Source: an uncultured Lachnospiraceae bacterium
GTDB taxonomy: Bacteria; Bacillota; Clostridia; Lachnospirales; Lachnospiraceae
DNA length: 12,290 nucleotides
Reading direction: 5' to 3'
NCBI GenBank assembly: GCA_902803155.1
Contig: CADCOU010000172.1
Span: 1-12,290, forward strand
Each line of letters begins with the position of its first letter. The first letter of the stretch is position 1. Below are positions 1 through 5,706 of this stretch, piece by piece. Below the pieces are notes generated by a model. That model was not told where the DNA came from and did no database searches. It saw nothing but the letters and a program-made list of their open reading frames with translations. A program made the translations under genes and the position numbers.

Positions 1-398
1 AGATACTTCTCTGGCGTATTCTTCACATCCATCGCCACGTAGTCAGCAAGTCCCTCATTCACGACGGTCTCCAGCATGTCCGGATTCGTCCCGTTCGTGT
101 CCAGTTTGACGCGGAATCCCATTCCCCGGATCCTCTTCAGGAACTGCGGGAGATCCCTGTGCAGCGTCGGCTCCCCGCCGGACACCGCGACCGCCCCGAG
201 TCTCCCTTTTCTGGATTCCAGGAAAGAAAAGAAGGTTTCTTCGGGGAGCAGTTCATTCCCCGCAAACCGCTCCGGAAGGACCAGGTCCGCATTCTGGCAG
301 AACGGGCAGCGCAGATTGCACCCTAAAGTAAACACCGTGCAGGCCAGTTCTCCCGGATAGTCGAGCAGGGTCAGTTTCTGAAGACCCGCAAGCTTCAT
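1..398 (-). CDS. nrdG: Anaerobic ribonucleoside-triphosphate reductase activating protein, N-terminal part (cut by window edge)
   Basis: A radical SAM enzyme that would use S-adenosylmethionine and a [4Fe-4S] cluster to put the glycyl radical on NrdD; cytosolic and oxygen-sensitive. Reading the minus strand from the ATG at 398 gives 132 residues before the window ends, so the C-terminal part is missing (the family usually runs to about 200-240 residues). The cluster motif CxxxCxxC is seen as C27, C31 and C34 (CNLRCPFC). It is followed by the glycine-rich SAM motif SGGEPT near residue 73, then DTNGT near residue 100 and MDVKNTPEKY, which fits the NrdG2-type activase subgroup. The start is supported by GGAGGTG just upstream and by a 4-base ATGA overlap with the stop of the upstream flavoprotein gene, so the two are probably translationally coupled. 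It is the third gene of nrdD-trxB-nrdG. Other radical SAM activases, such as a pyruvate formate-lyase activase, look similar, but the nrdD context decides. Confidence 0.9.
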   Translation of the reverse strand, partial: MKLAGLQKLTLLDYPGELACTVFTLGCNLRCPFCQNADLVLPERFAGNELLPEETFFSFLESRKGRLGAVAVSGGEPTLHRDLPQFLKRIRGMGFRVKLDTNGTNPDMLETVVNEGLADYVAMDVKNTPEKY

Positions 399-1309
399 GA
401 AGCACCTCCGGACAGATAATTGCATGCTGCGATTGCGGCGTTTGCCCCGTCAGAGCAGGCTGTCGCGACCTGCCTTAAGGCTTTCGTGCGGCAGTCGCCG
501 GCGACAAACACTCCGGCAGTCTCCGTCACGCCGGTCTCATCCGCCTCAAAGTACCCCTGGCTGCTGAGCTTTGCCAGGGACGCAAACGGTCCGTTCTCCG
601 GAACGTGGCCGACAGAGAGGAAGATGCCGTCACACCGGACACTTTTCTCTTCTCCGTTCTCCAGGAATGTCACCCCGGTCACATGGCCATCCTGCGTCTC
701 GTATCCCGTGACCCGTGCAGAGAGATGTGTCTCCACATCATAGTTTGAAAACAGTTCTTCCTGTGACTTTGCCTCCGCGGTGAATGCCGGCAGATCCTGC
801 AGCATGATCAGCCTTCCGGCTGTCCGTGCAAGTATATTTGCTTCTACAAAGGCGGAGTTTCCGCCTCCGATCACCACTACATCCTTCCCTCTGTAGAAAT
901 CACCGTCACAGACCGCACAGAAATGAATCCCGTTCCCGATCAGGTCCTCTTCCCCGCTGAGGCCCAATGTACGATGCGTCGTTCCGGTGGCGAGGATCAC
1001 ACTTCTTGCCTCATACTCAGTGCCTTCCGCCGTCTTCACCAGAAAACCCGTTTCGCTCTTTTCGACTTCCGTCACCTTCTCCAGAGCCACTTCGCAGCCC
1101 TGACCCATCGCCTGATCCAGATAGCGGTCAGCAAATTCCTCCCCGCTGATCGAGCTGAAGCCGGGAATGTTTTCCACTTTGGGGGTATTGACGATCTGGC
1201 CGCCGAATACCTCTTTCTCAATCAGCAGCACGCTCTTCCCCATCCTGCAGCCATAGACCGCAGCTGTCAGTCCTGCAGGGCCTCCGCCGATCACTATTAT
1301 ATCGTACAT
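395..1309 (-). CDS. trxB: Thioredoxin reductase-like FAD flavoprotein without the NADPH-phosphate motif
   Basis: A 304-residue cytosolic flavoprotein disulfide reductase. Visible are the N-terminal FAD dinucleotide fold (GGGPAG near residues 8-13), the redox-active pair C131/C134 in CAVCDGDF, a second nucleotide fold GGGNSA (148-153), and the C-terminal FAD motif with AGDCRTKALRQVATA followed by DGANAA. The length is normal for low-molecular-weight thioredoxin reductases. Odd point: where canonical enzymes carry HRRxxxR after the second fold, to hold the 2'-phosphate of NADPH, this protein has LQDLPAF (170-176), with no arginine. Ferredoxin-dependent flavin thioredoxin reductases known from clostridia lack this motif, but GGGNSA is kept, so NADH is an alternative donor. 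The start is ATG 1309 because GAGGAGG (1314-1320) sits four bases upstream; an in-frame ATG six codons earlier has no such site. It lies between nrdD and nrdG and overlaps nrdG by four bases. Its likely substrate is the redoxin fused to NrdD (inference). Confidence 0.9.
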   Translation of the reverse strand: MYDIIVIGGGPAGLTAAVYGCRMGKSVLLIEKEVFGGQIVNTPKVENIPGFSSISGEEFADRYLDQAMGQGCEVALEKVTEVEKSETGFLVKTAEGTEYEARSVILATGTTHRTLGLSGEEDLIGNGIHFCAVCDGDFYRGKDVVVIGGGNSAFVEANILARTAGRLIMLQDLPAFTAEAKSQEELFSNYDVETHLSARVTGYETQDGHVTGVTFLENGEEKSVRCDGIFLSVGHVPENGPFASLAKLSSQGYFEADETGVTETAGVFVAGDCRTKALRQVATACSDGANAAIAACNYLSGGAS

Positions 1310-1313
1310 AATT

Positions 1314-1320
1314 CCTCCTC
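1314..1320 (-). promoter_or_regulatory. Ribosome binding site that fixes the trxB start
   Basis: The minus-strand GAGGAGG lies four bases before ATG 1309. It favours the start giving MYDIIVIGGGPAG over the earlier in-frame ATG at 1327, which would add six residues and would place the Shine-Dalgarno inside the coding sequence. Confidence 0.7.
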
Positions 1321-1325
1321 TTTTC

Positions 1326-1346
1326 AAGCCTGCCCCCGGCAGACTT
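1326..1346 (-). other. Stem-loop in the nrdD-trxB spacer, just before the trxB RBS
   Basis: The minus-strand RNA can form a 9-bp stem (1338-1346 with 1326-1334) closed by a 3-base loop. One pair is a G-U that works only in the minus-strand transcript, which fits an RNA structure. No T-run follows, because the trxB ribosome binding site comes next, so it is not a standard terminator. It could affect RNA processing, mRNA stability or access to the trxB start. Confidence 0.45.
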
Positions 1347-1366
1347 GTTTCCCACTGAGATAAGCA

Positions 1367-1397
1367 CTGAGCAGTCTGTCTCCCACAAACTGCTCAG
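1367..1397 (-). other. Perfect 9-bp stem-loop in the nrdD-trxB spacer
   Basis: CTGAGCAGT (1367-1375) and ACTGCTCAG (1389-1397) are perfect inverted complements around a 13-base loop. The stem lies about 75 bases after the nrdD stop and has no following U-tract. A weaker GCTGC/GCAGC hairpin (1426-1440) precedes it, so the 160-base spacer (1310-1469) holds a row of hairpins and no gene. The role is unknown; processing or attenuation between nrdD and trxB is possible. Confidence 0.5.
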
Positions 1398-1469
1398 CTG
1401 CAATCCCTATTCATTTCTCCCGGCGGCTGCTTAACGCAGCTCCGCAGTCTGCCCGGACAGCGCCTCAGC

Positions 1470-3914
1470 TTATATGCTTCTCACTGTCGCATCCTTGTGC
1501 GCACCCAGCCATGCGACTGCTGCGCCTTCGCCGATATATCTTGTCCCGTCCGGGTCGATGATCGTCGGTGTCTGGGTGATCTCCAGCTCCCGGGCGATGT
1601 CCATATGCTCGGAACAGTTGACTACATTATACTCCACCTTGTTGATCCGGAAACGCTGCTCCGCGCCCTTGCACTTCGGGCAGTGGTTCTTGACATACAT
1701 GGTCGGAAGCCCATTGCCTGCGTTCACCGGTGCTTCATTTGCGGCATTCCCGACAGCAGTGCTGCTGTGGTCCGCTTTCTCTTCAACTGCTGCCTGATCC
1801 CGGACAGGAGTCTTCGCTTCCGCGCCGCGCTCAATCATCACGCCGGACCTCATCGCATCGTATACCTTGCGGTCCTTGAACTCCTGCGACTTTCCGTCAT
1901 TCCAGTTCTTGACCGGACGGTAATACCCGGTGATCCTGGAGTAGACCTCCGCCTCCTTGCTGCACACCGGGCACTGGAAATGCTCGCCGGCGATGTAGCC
2001 GTGATCCGGACATACGGAGTAGGTCGGGCTGATTGACACATACGGAAGTTTATAGTTATCCGTGATCGTCTTCACGAGCTTCGCCGCGCTCTTCCAGTCC
2101 GGAAGCTTCTCACCGAGGAATGTGTGGAACACGGTTCCGGAGGTGTACAGCGGCTGGAAATGATCCTGCACGTCCAGAGCCTCGAACACGTCATCCGTTG
2201 TTCCGACCGGAAGGTTCGTGGAGTTCGTGTAATACGGAGTGCCGCGGTCATTTGCAGTCTTGATGTCCGGGAAGCGCTCCGTGTCATGCTTCGCGAAACG
2301 GAATGCAGTCGACTCGGCCGGAGTCGCCTCGAGGTTGAACAGCTCCGGAGCGTATTTCTCCTGGTAATCGGAGAGACGGCTGCGCATATGGTTCAGCATC
2401 TTCTCGACAAAGTCCTGGCTCTCCCTGTGGGTCAGGTCTTTTCCGAGCCACTTCGCGTTCAGGCACATCTCATTGCCGCCGCAGATCCCGATCGTGGAGA
2501 AATGATTCTCAAAGCTTCCGAGATACGCCTGGGTGTACGGATACAGTCCTGCATCCAACAGCTTGGAGACGACCTCTCTCTTGGTGTGCAGAGATTCCGC
2601 GCACACATCCATCATGTGGTCGAGCTTCTCCCAGAACTCATCCTCCGTCTCGCACAGGTAGGCAAGCTGCGGAAGGTTGATGGTCACAACACCGATGGAA
2701 CCGGTAGACTCGCCCGCGCCGAAGAAACCGCCGTTGCGTCTCTTGAGCTCACGCAGATCCAGACGGAGCCTGCAGCACATGGAGCGGATATCAGACGGCT
2801 TCATGTCGCTGTTGACATAGTTGGAGAAATACGGTGTACCGTACTTCGCGGTCATCTCGAAGAGCAGCTTGTTGTTCTCAGACTCTTCCCAGTCAAACTC
2901 TCTCGTGATGGAGTAGGTCGGGATGGGATACTGGAAGCCTCTTCCCTGGGCGTCGCCTTCGGTCATGATCTCAATAAATGCCTTGTTGATCATGTCCATC
3001 TCTTTTTTGCACTCGCCGTAGGTAAAGTTCTGCTCCACGCCGCCGACGATCGCCTTCTGCTCCTTCAGGTCTTCCGGAACAGTCCAGTCGAGCGTGACGT
3101 TGGTGAACGGAGACTGGCAGCCCCATCTGGACGGAGTGTTGACGCCGTAGATGAAACTCTGCACGCACTGCTTCACGCCGGTGTAGTCCAGTTTGTCCAC
3201 CTTCACGAACGGAGCGAGATACGTATCGAAGGAAGAGAATGCCTGCGCGCCTGCCCACTCGTTCTGCATGATGCCGAGGAAATTGACCATCTGGTTGCAG
3301 AGCGTGGAAAGATGCTTCGCCGGGCTGGATGCGATCCTGCCGGAAACGCCCTTGATACCCTCGCAGATGAGTTGCTTCAGGTTCCAGCCTGCACAGTACG
3401 GAGCAAGCATGGACAGATCGTGCAGATGGATCGCCGCATTCTTGTGAAGCTCCGCGACCTCTTTGTCATAAATCTCACCCAGCCAGTAATTTGCCGTGAC
3501 TGCACCGGAGTTGGACAGGATCAGTCCGCCGAGCGTGTACTGAACCGTGGAATTCTCCTTGACTCTCCAGTCCAGGCGGTCCAGATATCCGTTCACCAGC
3601 TTGGAATAATCCAGCACGCTCGCCGCAGCTTCACGCACATTCTTGCGCTGCTGACGGTACAGGACATACGCTTTACTGACCTGGAAATAGCCGGACTCCG
3701 AGAGCACCTGCTCCACAGCATCCTGGATCGACTCGATCTCAACGATGTTATCTTCCGTCCTCATCAGGGCGTAGATATTCATCAGCATCTTGTTCTTGAT
3801 ATACTCGCCCGGAACCGGTGTGCCGGTTGCCCGGAACGCCTTCTCCATCGCTTCTTCGATCTTGCCGCCGTTAAACTCTACGATACTCCCGTTTCTCTTC
3901 TTAACTTTCAGCAT
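1470..3914 (-). CDS. nrdD: Class III anaerobic ribonucleoside-triphosphate reductase with fused C-terminal redoxin domain
   Basis: The catalytic glycyl-radical enzyme that reduces ribonucleoside triphosphates to deoxyribonucleotides without oxygen. The 814 residues comprise an N-terminal ATP-cone (about 1-95, allosteric control), the glycyl-radical barrel, and the conserved Cys positions C174 (APYCAGW) and C380/C381 (MCCRLRLD). Further along are the GSIGVVTINL strand, a metal site written CPDH (C635, H638) and CPVC (C648, C651), and the glycyl radical loop RITGYYRP with G663. After a linker of about 50 residues, low in complexity and rich in Ala/Glu/Asn, a glutaredoxin/NrdH-like domain begins near residue 736 (1473-1712). 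It has the redox pair C745/C748 (CPKC) and the cis-proline motif TQTPT (P783). Ordinary NrdD ends shortly after the glycine loop; this one carries its own reductant module, which fits the redoxin-dependent rather than the formate-dependent type (inference). Start ATG 3914 is chosen for GGGGGAG seven bases upstream; an in-frame GTG at 3932 overlaps that site. First gene of nrdD-trxB-nrdG. Confidence 0.95.
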   Translation of the reverse strand: MLKVKKRNGSIVEFNGGKIEEAMEKAFRATGTPVPGEYIKNKMLMNIYALMRTEDNIVEIESIQDAVEQVLSESGYFQVSKAYVLYRQQRKNVREAAASVLDYSKLVNGYLDRLDWRVKENSTVQYTLGGLILSNSGAVTANYWLGEIYDKEVAELHKNAAIHLHDLSMLAPYCAGWNLKQLICEGIKGVSGRIASSPAKHLSTLCNQMVNFLGIMQNEWAGAQAFSSFDTYLAPFVKVDKLDYTGVKQCVQSFIYGVNTPSRWGCQSPFTNVTLDWTVPEDLKEQKAIVGGVEQNFTYGECKKEMDMINKAFIEIMTEGDAQGRGFQYPIPTYSITREFDWEESENNKLLFEMTAKYGTPYFSNYVNSDMKPSDIRSMCCRLRLDLRELKRRNGGFFGAGESTGSIGVVTINLPQLAYLCETEDEFWEKLDHMMDVCAESLHTKREVVSKLLDAGLYPYTQAYLGSFENHFSTIGICGGNEMCLNAKWLGKDLTHRESQDFVEKMLNHMRSRLSDYQEKYAPELFNLEATPAESTAFRFAKHDTERFPDIKTANDRGTPYYTNSTNLPVGTTDDVFEALDVQDHFQPLYTSGTVFHTFLGEKLPDWKSAAKLVKTITDNYKLPYVSISPTYSVCPDHGYIAGEHFQCPVCSKEAEVYSRITGYYRPVKNWNDGKSQEFKDRKVYDAMRSGVMIERGAEAKTPVRDQAAVEEKADHSSTAVGNAANEAPVNAGNGLPTMYVKNHCPKCKGAEQRFRINKVEYNVVNCSEHMDIARELEITQTPTIIDPDGTRYIGEGAAVAWLGAHKDATVRSI

Positions 3915-3951
3915 ACCAAGGCTCCCCCTCACAGTTTCCTGATATTTTCAT
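3901..3951 (-). CDS. Possible 16-codon leader ORF overlapping the nrdD start
   Basis: An ATG at 3951, preceded by AGGAAGAG, opens a 16-residue frame (MKISGNCEGEPWYAES) whose TAA (3901-3903) lies inside codons 4-5 of nrdD in another frame. Translating ribosomes would cross the nrdD Shine-Dalgarno and end just past its ATG, as in leader-peptide coupling. The frame is too short to call a gene from composition alone and could be chance. Confidence 0.2.
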   Translation of the reverse strand: MKISGNCEGEPWYAES

Positions 3952-3977
3952 ACTCTTCCTGGGATATAAAATGATTA

Positions 3978-4014
3978 AGGTGCGCCGTCAAAAACAACAT
4001 CTAGCGGCGCACCT
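3978..4014 (-). promoter_or_regulatory. GC-rich hairpin at the 5' end of the nrdD transcript
   Basis: A perfect 10-bp inverted repeat (3978-3987 with 4005-4014) flanks a 17-base loop that contains five Ts. The predicted start of the nrdD transcript (about 4011) falls at the edge of the stem, so the mRNA would begin in the hairpin, a position often linked to RNA stability. It could also stop read-through from rnfB, but the minus-strand sequence after the stem (TTAATCATTTT) is a poor U-tract. Confidence 0.5.
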
Positions 4015-4017
4015 CTT

Positions 4018-4045
4018 ATGATATCACAAAATATGGTGGTGTAAA
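4018..4045 (-). promoter_or_regulatory. Sigma-A-type promoter of the nrdD-trxB-nrdG operon
   Basis: On the minus strand the -35 is TTTACA (4040-4045), the spacer is 16 bases and the -10 is TATCAT (4018-4023), preceded by TG in the extended -10 position. The predicted start is near 4011, giving a leader of about 97 bases before the nrdD ATG. It is the best promoter between rnfB and nrdD and sets the nrd genes up as their own transcription unit. Confidence 0.65.
4024..4039 (-). promoter_or_regulatory. Candidate NrdR box in the nrdD promoter spacer
   Basis: The minus strand reads CCACCATATTTTGTGA, close to the NrdR consensus acaCwAtATaTwGtgt: the CAC...GTG arms and most of the AT core are kept. 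It fills exactly the gap between the -35 and -10, so bound NrdR, the ATP/dATP-sensing repressor of ribonucleotide reductase genes, would block RNA polymerase. NrdR usually binds two boxes; a second, weak match may lie upstream near 4052-4067. The call rests on the motif by eye. Confidence 0.55.
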
Positions 4046-4088
4046 GGGGGATCTGTATAGTTATTTTAATATCAATGCTCGTCGATAT

Positions 4089-4321
4089 GTTTAAACGAGA
4101 ACGGTCATCGCCGGCCGCCCGGGCAGAGTCCGGCCGCGTAAGGCAAACATGTCGTGCGCAGTGCAGTCTCACAAGGAACTTGCCTGCGCGAAGCGACCAC
4201 GCTTCTATAGGAGCCCGAGCGCAGGCAGATGGCTCCGACGTGAGACAAGCGGAGCAGACAAAGTTTGCCGGTGCGGACGGTTTCTGGCAGGGCGGCCGTC
4301 AATAACGATAATCGTTTACAC
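4089..4321. repeat. Large imperfect inverted repeat between rnfB and nrdD
   Basis: About 233 bp centred near 4205 is self-complementary along most of its length. Paired blocks are 4089-4098 with 4312-4321 (one mismatch), 4113-4120 with 4290-4297, 4142-4148 with 4263-4269, 4166-4172 with 4240-4246, 4181-4189 with 4219-4227, and a central hairpin 4190-4195 with 4200-4205. Outside the innermost pair, the stretches between blocks have nearly equal lengths on both arms (14/14, 21/20, 17/16) and are partly complementary. A further pair, 4210-4215 with 4231-4236, crosses the 4181-4189 helix and would make a pseudoknot. One end overlaps the last codons and stop of rnfB. No gene is supported here, and no T-run makes it a simple terminator. 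It could be a structured RNA, the 3' end of the rnf mRNA, or a miniature mobile element; I do not recognise the family. Confidence 0.7.
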
Positions 4322-5101
4322 GATGCAGTGCCTCGGGCAGTTGTCGCGGCAGGTCCCGCAGTTGTCGCAGACATCGTAATCGATGACCGGGAATCCGCCG
4401 GACAGATCGATGGCACCTACCGGGCAGTTCTTCGCACACTTGCCGCAGGAGATGCAGCCGATCTTGCAGTTGTCCGATACAAGTTTCCCCTTCAGCGGGT
4501 TCATGCAGCCGACATGGGAAGCCCTGTAATACGGAACCTCTATGATCACGCCCTTCGGGCATGTCTTGATGCACTTGCGGCAGTCCAGGCATTTTTCCTC
4601 GTCGACGACCGCGACGCCGCGCTCGATGTAGATCGCGCCATACTCACAGCCCGCCACACAGTCTCCGCATCCGATACATCCGAAAGAGCAGGATTTCGGT
4701 CCGCCTTCCGGGGTGAGCGCAAGCGCGGCGCAGGTCTTCGGTCCGGTATAGACATAACGGTCAAATGTGCTGTTGCAGTCTCCGGAGCAGCGCACGAACG
4801 CGACATTGCGCACGATACGTTCACTCTTGCCTCCGATGATCCAGCGGATCTGGTTCGCGACAGTCTCCTGGCCCACTACACAGGAAGTCGCGGGAGCTTC
4901 CCCTCTGGCGATCGCGGCCGCGAGCGCTGCACACCCGGAATACCCGCACCCGCCGCAGTTTGCGCCGGGCAGGACCTCCAGGATATCCTTTTCTTTCTGA
5001 TTCACCTTTACCGCGAAAACCTTACTCGCGAATCCGAGGAATACGCCGACGAACAGGCCGACTCCTCCGATCATTACCGCGGCAAATACCATATCTGTCA
5101 T
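4316..5101 (-). CDS. rnfB: Rnf complex ferredoxin-like iron-sulfur subunit RnfB
   Basis: The subunit that accepts electrons from reduced ferredoxin at the cytosolic face of the membrane. The 261 residues start with one membrane anchor (about 5-30). The typical RnfB cluster domain follows (C49, C52, C57, C74), then a Cys-rich part with C105, C109, C124 and C138 and four CxxCxxCxxxC ferredoxin motifs: C142-C152, C171-C181, C216-C226 and C245-C255. At least five [4Fe-4S] clusters are therefore expected, the multi-cluster form known from clostridial and acetogen Rnf, larger than the shorter proteobacterial RnfB. The start is ATG 5101, with GGAG eight bases upstream and a 20-base gap after rnfA. 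It is the last gene of rnfCDGEAB. Its last codons and stop lie within the large inverted repeat, so the 3' end of the mRNA is likely to be structured. Confidence 0.95.
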   Translation of the reverse strand: MTDMVFAAVMIGGVGLFVGVFLGFASKVFAVKVNQKEKDILEVLPGANCGGCGYSGCAALAAAIARGEAPATSCVVGQETVANQIRWIIGGKSERIVRNVAFVRCSGDCNSTFDRYVYTGPKTCAALALTPEGGPKSCSFGCIGCGDCVAGCEYGAIYIERGVAVVDEEKCLDCRKCIKTCPKGVIIEVPYYRASHVGCMNPLKGKLVSDNCKIGCISCGKCAKNCPVGAIDLSGGFPVIDYDVCDNCGTCRDNCPRHCIV

Positions 5102-5121
5102 ATCTGAATCTCCATACCTGC

Positions 5122-5706
5122 TCAGAATTTGATCCCTGCGAATCCGAAGAACGCGATACTCATCAGGGCAGCTGTCACCATCACGATCGGGAAGCCCCGG
5201 AACGGACGGGGAATGTCATTGTTGGTCATTTTCTCCCTGAGGAACGCCAGGAGAACGATCGCGATCCAGTAGCCAAGCGCGGTTGCGAGGCCGTAGATCG
5301 TTCCGACCAGGATGCTGTAATCCTTCTGGACGTTCAGGAGCGCGACGCCGAGCACCGCGCAGTTGGTCGTGATCAGCGGGAGGTAGATCCCGAGCGCCTC
5401 ATAGAGCGTCGCAATGTATTTCCGAAGGAACATCTCCACAAACTGGACCAGCGCCGCAACGATCGCGATGAATACGATCGTCTTCAGGTACTCAAGATGG
5501 AACGGCACCAGTACCAGATGATACAGAACTCCGCAGACGAAGGAGGCCAGCGTCAGGACAAATGTGAGCGCCGCTCCCATTCCGCTTGCAGTCTGTTTCT
5601 TCTGGGATACGCCGAGGAAAGAGCAGATGCCCAGGAACTGGCTGAGGACGACGTTATTTGCCAGGATCGTCGTCACTACAAGCATAATAATGGCTGAAAC
5701 CGACAT
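5122..5706 (-). CDS. rnfA: Rnf complex membrane subunit RnfA
   Basis: An integral membrane subunit, homologous to NqrE, that together with RnfE forms the core carrying electrons across the membrane and driving Na+ or H+ transport. The 194 residues are almost all hydrophobic and form about six membrane segments, the usual length for the family. The conserved half-helix motifs with the Cys thought to bind the membrane-embedded [2Fe-2S] cluster are present: C28 in LGICSFLGVS and C116 in TTNCAVLG. The ATG at 5706 overlaps the TAA of rnfE by one base (TAATG), with GGAGG about ten bases before, so translation is probably coupled to rnfE. No unusual feature was seen. Confidence 0.95.
   Translation of the reverse strand: MSVSAIIMLVVTTILANNVVLSQFLGICSFLGVSQKKQTASGMGAALTFVLTLASFVCGVLYHLVLVPFHLEYLKTIVFIAIVAALVQFVEMFLRKYIATLYEALGIYLPLITTNCAVLGVALLNVQKDYSILVGTIYGLATALGYWIAIVLLAFLREKMTNNDIPRPFRGFPIVMVTAALMSIAFFGFAGIKF

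Noticed and set aside
2124..3974. 616-residue open frame on the plus strand opposite nrdD
   Set aside because: It is the antisense of a strongly conserved nrdD; such frames arise from GC-biased third positions. The protein is a charged, Leu/Val/Arg-rich string with no recognisable motif.
3978..4014. Hairpin as the intrinsic terminator of the rnf operon
   Set aside because: No U-tract follows the stem, and the nrdD promoter lies just upstream, so it is more likely a 5' leader structure; partial termination cannot be excluded.
4089..4321. Intact insertion sequence or tRNA/tmRNA/RNase P gene
   Set aside because: No transposase frame, no clear target-site duplication, and none of the landmark bases of those RNAs could be found; only the self-complementarity is supported.
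4265..5107. 280-residue plus-strand frame opposite rnfB, running into the inverted repeat
   Set aside because: Shadow of rnfB with no family motifs and no convincing ribosome binding site.
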